This document shows, one piece after another, positions 7,138 through 9,783 of a DNA stretch of 9,783 nucleotides (positions are counted from its first letter, which is position 1; every line of letters starts with the position of its first letter). Location of the stretch: positions 1 through 9,783 of the forward strand of contig CATLIJ010000081.1 of the NCBI GenBank assembly GCA_949948825.1, written 5' to 3'. Both the position numbers and the translations under genes were made by a program. The notes below the pieces were generated by a model. The model did no database searches and had not been told where the DNA came from. It was given only the letters and a program-made list of their open reading frames with translations. This DNA is from an uncultured Clostridiaceae bacterium. Its GTDB lineage: Bacteria; Bacillota; Clostridia; Lachnospirales; Lachnospiraceae.

Positions 7138-7208
7138 GGGAAGATAAGATTTGACGCTTCGCTGAATGGCATTGATATTTGAATCATTGCCAAAAAGAAT
7201 CTTAACAT

Positions 7209-7260
7209 AAAAACCGGAGGGAATCTTTTTTACAGATCATTCTCTCCGGTTTTTCTTTCT
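7209..7260 (+). terminator. Strong rho-independent terminator of carB, probably bidirectional
   Basis: Arms at 7209-7222 and 7241-7254 pair over 14 bp (core AAAAACCGGA with TCCGGTTTTT, one G-U), with an 18-nt loop and then a T-rich tail. The inverse strand also ends in a T run, so it may also terminate the leftward 49-codon ORF, whose stop is 21 nt away. Confidence 0.88.
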
Positions 7261-7274
7261 TGTTGTCTGTTCTT

Positions 7275-7424
7275 TCACATAATCAGAAATGCTAATTCTA
7301 ATATCTGTCCACGCATAACTTCACCGATCCTTTCTCTGACTGGGTTTTCCTCGGGAATTACGTAATCAGCAATCTTTTCTGCCTGACTGATGCTTTCCAC
7401 ATTGCTGTTGTTATCCTTATCCAT
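7275..7424 (-). CDS. Small ORF of 49 aa, unknown
   Basis: A leftward ORF starting MDKDNNSNVESISQ and ending GQILELAFLIM. I do not recognise it. The first two thirds are polar and acidic; the last dozen residues are hydrophobic and end abruptly, which may mean a truncated gene. AAGGAG lies 8 nt before the ATG. A near-consensus promoter sits immediately upstream, although it overlaps the ribosome binding site, and the shared terminator with carB lies 21 nt beyond the stop. It borders a region of transposase debris, so it may be a remnant rather than a working gene. It could also be the start of a longer protein lost by deletion. Confidence 0.5.
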   Translation of the reverse strand: MDKDNNSNVESISQAEKIADYVIPEENPVRERIGEVMRGQILELAFLIM

Positions 7425-7438
7425 ACCACACTCTCCTT

Positions 7439-7467
7439 ATCATATGGTTTCTGCTGCTTTTTGTCAA
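7439..7467 (-). promoter_or_regulatory. Near-consensus promoter overlapping the 49-aa ORF's ribosome binding site
   Basis: On the minus strand TTGACA (7462-7467) and TATGAT (7439-7444) are separated by exactly 17 nt, an 11/12 match to sigma-A consensus. Transcription would start near 7432, inside or after the AAGGAG at 7433-7438, leaving a leader of only about 8 nt. Confidence 0.65.
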
Positions 7468-7494
7468 TGTCTCCGGACTTCTACCAAAATAAAC

Positions 7495-7602
7495 TTATCC
7501 TTCTATGTTACAGTTCACTACGTCCGCTGTCACGATCATGTTCTTCAAATCCATCCTTCCCATAAGGTTTTAGACTGCCAATCTGGTTCTCTTCTTTGCC
7601 AT
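7495..7602 (-). pseudogene. Fragment resembling an ISAs1-type transposase
   Basis: Leftward from the ATG at 7602, which has a good AAAGGAG site, the frame reads MAKKRTRLAV and stops. After the stop it continues in the same frame as NLMGRMDLKNMIVTADVVNCNIEG before a second stop at 7495-7497. The segment DLKNMIVTADVVNCN closely matches, from memory, the LDLKGxIVTxDAMxCQ block around the first catalytic Asp of ISAs1-family transposases. Nothing else of that protein is recognisable nearby, so this is at most a small remnant. The MAKK start may belong to a different decayed gene. No terminal repeats of such an element are seen. Confidence 0.45.
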
Positions 7603-7648
7603 GACACCTCTCCTTTAAACGTGAATCTTCTAATAAAACATCAAAAAT

Positions 7649-7653
7649 ACGAA
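7649..7653. repeat. Target-site duplication, left copy (ACGAA)
   Basis: ACGAA lies directly outside the left inverted repeat and is repeated in the same orientation at 9265-9269, directly outside the right one. A 5-bp direct repeat of this kind is the footprint of transposition. Confidence 0.8.
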
Positions 7654-7672
7654 ACTGGAGAGTAATAAGTTT
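7654..7672 (+). repeat. Left terminal inverted repeat (19 bp)
   Basis: ACTGGAGAGTAATAAGTTT. It is the exact reverse complement of 9246-9264, and identity ends at the 20th base on the inner side. Confidence 0.95.
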
Positions 7673-7678
7673 ACACCA

Positions 7679-9151
7679 CTAAGAAGCCAGGGAATCCCAG
7701 TAGATTCCTGACGTATCCTGTTGCTGCTGAATTATTTGTGTTATATACAATTCCGGCTGTTTTTCCATAAACAGGAAAAAATATTTCCGCAAGTGAGCCA
7801 TAAGCGCGCCTTCGGATACCCTTCCCCGGGAAGGCGGTCTTTGGTAACGCAGCTGATCCGAGGTCAGTTTTCCAACCGAATGAATGGATATCCCCTGAAG
7901 TATTCCCATAGCGATACAGGACTGGGCCATGTGCATTTCCGTTGTCCGGACCGCTTTCAGAATAAGCCTCTGGCTTTTTTCGTCTTTCACCCGGTCCAGA
8001 GGGCCAGACTCCCCAGCCTTCTGATAATAGCTTTGCTTTGGCATATATTTTGACCAGAAATGATAACAGAACGCCCCAATTTGCTGCTTCAGCTCCCGAA
8101 ATGTGCATTCAATCCACATACGGCAGCTGTATAGACGGATGATGGACAGCGGTTCCAATTCCAGGCTGGTGCTTGCCAGGATGCTCTGTACCCCGTTCAT
8201 TTCTACCAGGACAAAACGTAATTCATGGTACAGTTTCTGCCCCCAGAGCAGATCAATGCTGTAATAACATATGGTTTCCTGTTTTCCATAGAGTTCCATT
8301 TGCGTTTCCAGAAACCGCTCTTTGTGGGATTTGAATAATTCTTTCAGGTGGATGGCGGCCCCTTTTTTCGGGGGACGTCCCCTCCCCGGTTTTTTCGGCG
8401 CGGGCTTTTCATAAGCGATGCAGTTCTTTTTCGCTTTGGTGACAATCTCCAGGCGGACAGGGCCGCCGCGGTTAAGGGCGCCCAGCGCCTCAAGGACGGG
8501 CGTGGTAAGGAAATACCGGTCCAGCAGAAGCAGACAGTCCCCGAACGTCTGGGCGGCCCGGTAAGCATCCCCGACCGTTTTCAGTATATGGGAGGCGAGG
8601 GAAATGGAGGCTCCTTTCCATGCGTAGGTGGCCTGGAGGCCATCATGGAGACGGATGCTCAAGGGGACGCAGGCCCAGTCTCCCGAATTACCGGCCAGGA
8701 TGCCAAGGCCACCGAACATATGGCCATGGATGTACTCTGGCTTGGAGGAATTTTCAGACTCCTGAAAAAGTTTCTTTACCCCTGGCATGCGGCGCCCCTC
8801 TTTTGGCTGTTTGACGCCATCCCCGACCATGACATGGAAGGGTCCTTCCTTATAGAGGGGGAAATTATTTTTCACAATAGAGAACCAGCGGAGACGGATG
8901 GCATCCAGAGACCAGGAGGAGGCCCTGAAAAAGTGGATCAGGGACGGGTAGCAGTCAGGGGAGAGAGCCAGGTCACGGATAACGGAGGTGACGCCAAGCT
9001 TGTCAGAGCGGAGCATAAAGCCTATGGTAATGGTAACAAACCAACGGAAGGAGGCCTTCCGTGAGAAACATGATTCAAACTGGCAGAGTATTTTATCAAT
9101 AAAATTTAGCATAATCGTATGGTAAACCACCGAAAAGTATGGTACACTCAT
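7679..9151 (-). CDS. IS4-superfamily DDE transposase
   Basis: A 490-residue DDE transposase that would bind the element's 19-bp ends, excise it and insert it elsewhere. Visible catalytic features: first Asp in VMVGDGVKQ (D111), second Asp in LLLLDRYFLT (D211), and the Glu within an exact Y341-x2-R344-x3-E348-x6-K355 signature (YSCRMWIECTFRELK). An insertion with a basic Pro/Lys stretch (KPAPKKPGRGRPPKKG, about 249-264) separates D211 from E348. The frame is uninterrupted and every catalytic residue is present, so the protein is probably functional. The start at 9151 has only a weak AGAAGAG about 11 nt upstream; M14 at 9112 is an alternative with no better site. The start codon lies in the loop of a possible 8-bp hairpin. 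A long opposite-strand frame inside this gene is a shadow. Confidence 0.93.
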   Translation of the reverse strand: MSVPYFSVVYHTIMLNFIDKILCQFESCFSRKASFRWFVTITIGFMLRSDKLGVTSVIRDLALSPDCYPSLIHFFRASSWSLDAIRLRWFSIVKNNFPLYKEGPFHVMVGDGVKQPKEGRRMPGVKKLFQESENSSKPEYIHGHMFGGLGILAGNSGDWACVPLSIRLHDGLQATYAWKGASISLASHILKTVGDAYRAAQTFGDCLLLLDRYFLTTPVLEALGALNRGGPVRLEIVTKAKKNCIAYEKPAPKKPGRGRPPKKGAAIHLKELFKSHKERFLETQMELYGKQETICYYSIDLLWGQKLYHELRFVLVEMNGVQSILASTSLELEPLSIIRLYSCRMWIECTFRELKQQIGAFCYHFWSKYMPKQSYYQKAGESGPLDRVKDEKSQRLILKAVRTTEMHMAQSCIAMGILQGISIHSVGKLTSDQLRYQRPPSRGRVSEGALMAHLRKYFFLFMEKQPELYITQIIQQQQDTSGIYWDSLAS

Positions 9152-9178
9152 ACATAGAATAACTCTTCTGGGTGGTTT
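9124..9178 (-). promoter_or_regulatory. Inverted repeat bracketing the transposase start codon
   Basis: AAACCACC (9124-9131) and GGTGGTTT (9171-9178) form a perfect 8-bp stem with a 39-nt loop. The loop contains the transposase start (9149-9151) and its weak ribosome binding site. Such hairpins in other insertion sequences lower transposase translation from incoming transcripts; the role here is inference. Confidence 0.5.
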
Positions 9179-9245
9179 GTATCTTTCTTAAGGGTAGTAA
9201 CTTAAGGATACCATAAATCCATACGGAAGGGTTATTTTTTTGAGA

Positions 9246-9264
9246 AAACTTATTACTCTCCAGT
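9246..9264 (-). repeat. Right terminal inverted repeat (19 bp)
   Basis: Read on the minus strand it is ACTGGAGAGTAATAAGTTT, identical to the left end over all 19 bases. Confidence 0.95.
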
Positions 9265-9269
9265 ACGAA
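9265..9269. repeat. Target-site duplication, right copy (ACGAA)
   Basis: Directly outside the right inverted repeat and identical to 7649-7653. It overlaps the end of the neighbouring terminator's oligo-T tail (CTTTTTTCGT on the minus strand). Confidence 0.8.
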
Positions 9270-9301
9270 AAAAGGGAACAGAAAATAAAATTTTCTGTTC
9301 C
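9267..9301 (-). terminator. Rho-independent terminator of the wall-binding protein gene
   Basis: Arms at 9275-9286 and 9290-9301 (GGAACAGAAAAT with ATTTTCTGTTCC) give a perfect 12-bp stem with a 3-nt loop. On the minus strand this is followed by C and six T. It lies about 70 nt after the stop of the leftward gene ending at 9371. The 69 nt between the hairpin and that stop are AT-rich, and I see nothing else in them. Confidence 0.88.
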
Positions 9302-9370
9302 GTAACCTTTTTATAACTTTATAAATTTATTCTGACTTTTTTAGATTTATAATGTAATATTACTCAAAAT

Positions 9371-9783
9371 TCAATTAGTTTTCTGTCTACTCTGAACCAC
9401 ACCATTCTCTATCCAACATCCGTTTTCATTGATTTTATATCCATCAATCTCCGCATTACGCATCAATTTTCCTCGGTATCCATCGGATATTGGATTAAAA
9501 TAATAGCATTTTTCAATACCAGAACCGGAAGTTTCTTCAATCCACACCCAACCAGTTTCCATCTTCCCTTTCGTGCCATCAGAAAAAGGATTCAGATAAT
9601 ATAAATTTCCATCTACATCCTGGAACCATCCTGTAATCATATTGCCCTCCCCGTCAAAATAGAACCAGTCAAAGGAAGATTGCCCAGCTGCAGTATTGGC
9701 GTATGGATTGCTGATTGCCCCCCATTTATTCCTATATTCGTTTCCGTCTGTATCAATGAATCTCCAGGTTACATCCTGTGATT
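9371..9783 (-). CDS. Cell-wall-binding (choline-binding-like) repeat protein, C-terminal part
   Basis: The leftward frame is open from the window edge to the stop at 9371, giving the last 137 residues of a longer protein. The sequence is built of aromatic-glycine repeats such as WFYFDGEGNMITGW, VDGNLYYLNPFSDGTKGKMETGW and CYYFNPISDGYRGKL, followed by a degenerate last unit (IDGYKINENGCWIENG). These match choline-binding or glucan-binding type cell-wall repeats (PF01473 and relatives), which attach surface proteins to teichoic acids or wall polymers. Two units carry an NP-x-SDG-x2-GK insertion not found in the shortest pneumococcal repeats. No catalytic domain is visible; it would lie upstream, outside the window. 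An internal ATG at 9640 is not the start because the repeats continue upstream in frame. A strong terminator follows. Confidence 0.85.
   Translation of the reverse strand, partial: SQDVTWRFIDTDGNEYRNKWGAISNPYANTAAGQSSFDWFYFDGEGNMITGWFQDVDGNLYYLNPFSDGTKGKMETGWVWIEETSGSGIEKCYYFNPISDGYRGKLMRNAEIDGYKINENGCWIENGVVQSRQKTN

Larger units (their letters stand above)
7654..9264 (-). mobile_element. Complete insertion sequence, IS4 superfamily, 1611 bp
   Basis: The element is bounded by perfect 19-bp inverted repeats (ACTGGAGAGTAATAAGTTT at 7654-7672, its complement at 9246-9264). It is flanked by a 5-bp duplication ACGAA and carries one intact transposase gene. The transposase stop lies only 6 nt inside the left repeat. 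About 95 nt of non-coding sequence precede the gene at the right end. Nothing is degraded, so the insertion looks recent and possibly still mobile. The superfamily follows from the DDE and YREK motifs. The exact group (for example IS1634-, ISH3- or IS4-like) cannot be settled here. Confidence 0.93.

Noticed and set aside
7167..7192. Imperfect hairpin TGGCATTGAT / ATCATTGCCA after carB
   Set aside because: One mismatch and no T-tract on either strand. The strong terminator at 7209-7260 makes it unnecessary, though it might stabilise the carB mRNA end.
7390..7665. 91-codon plus-strand frame between carB and the insertion sequence
   Set aside because: No ribosome binding site. It crosses antisense over the 49-aa ORF start, its promoter and the transposase fragment, and runs into the insertion sequence end.
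8348..9064. 238-codon open frame on the plus strand inside the insertion sequence
   Set aside because: It lies entirely antisense to the intact transposase and has Gly/Pro/Arg-rich composition typical of a shadow frame in a GC-rich gene. No ribosome binding site or recognisable domain was seen.
9187..9207. CTTAAGG present twice, 14 nt apart, inside the right end of the insertion sequence
   Set aside because: It could be a transposase-binding repeat, but a 7-bp half-palindromic word twice in AT-rich DNA is weak, and no counterpart is seen at the left end.

Overview
The window looks like a chromosomal segment of a spore-forming anaerobic Firmicute, most likely a Lachnospiraceae (Clostridium cluster XIVa) relative. 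The reasons are a PdaA-type spore-cortex deacetylase, a DUF6062 protein, what looks like the first codons of a rubrerythrin, strong AAGGAG-type ribosome binding sites, and a surface protein with choline-binding-like repeats. The genus is inference; no rRNA or tRNA gene is present.

Layout. Positions 1-2391 hold three leftward genes: a D-Ala-D-Ala carboxypeptidase with a long repetitive linker, a DUF6062 protein with duplicated Cys/His motifs, and the start of a probable rubrerythrin cut by the window edge. No clear terminator separates them, so partial co-transcription is possible. Positions 2547-2855 hold a compact leftward transcription unit for a 47-residue protein: promoter, leader with an 8-bp tandem repeat, ribosome binding site, ORF and terminator. 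Rightward then come pdaA (2933-3763) and a monocistronic carB (3910-7137), the latter with its own promoter and a strong terminator; carA is not adjacent.

Positions 7275-7653 hold a 49-codon leftward ORF behind a near-consensus promoter and a fragment resembling an ISAs1-type transposase. A complete insertion sequence follows (7654-9264, 1611 bp). It has perfect 19-bp terminal inverted repeats, a 5-bp target duplication (ACGAA) and one intact DDE transposase with an exact Y-(2)-R-(3)-E-(6)-K signature of the IS4 superfamily. It abuts the T-tract of the terminator belonging to the last gene, a leftward protein with cell-wall-binding repeats whose N-terminus lies beyond the window.

Three of the large genes concern the cell envelope (transpeptide trimming, muramic-lactam formation in the spore cortex, and a wall-binding surface protein). 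They lie on different strands and in separate units, so no joint pathway is claimed. carB supplies carbamoyl phosphate for pyrimidine and arginine synthesis. I see no convincing new multigene system. The least explained items are the 47-residue gene with its SD-like octamer array, the DUF6062 Cys/His duplication, and the decayed region beside the insertion sequence.
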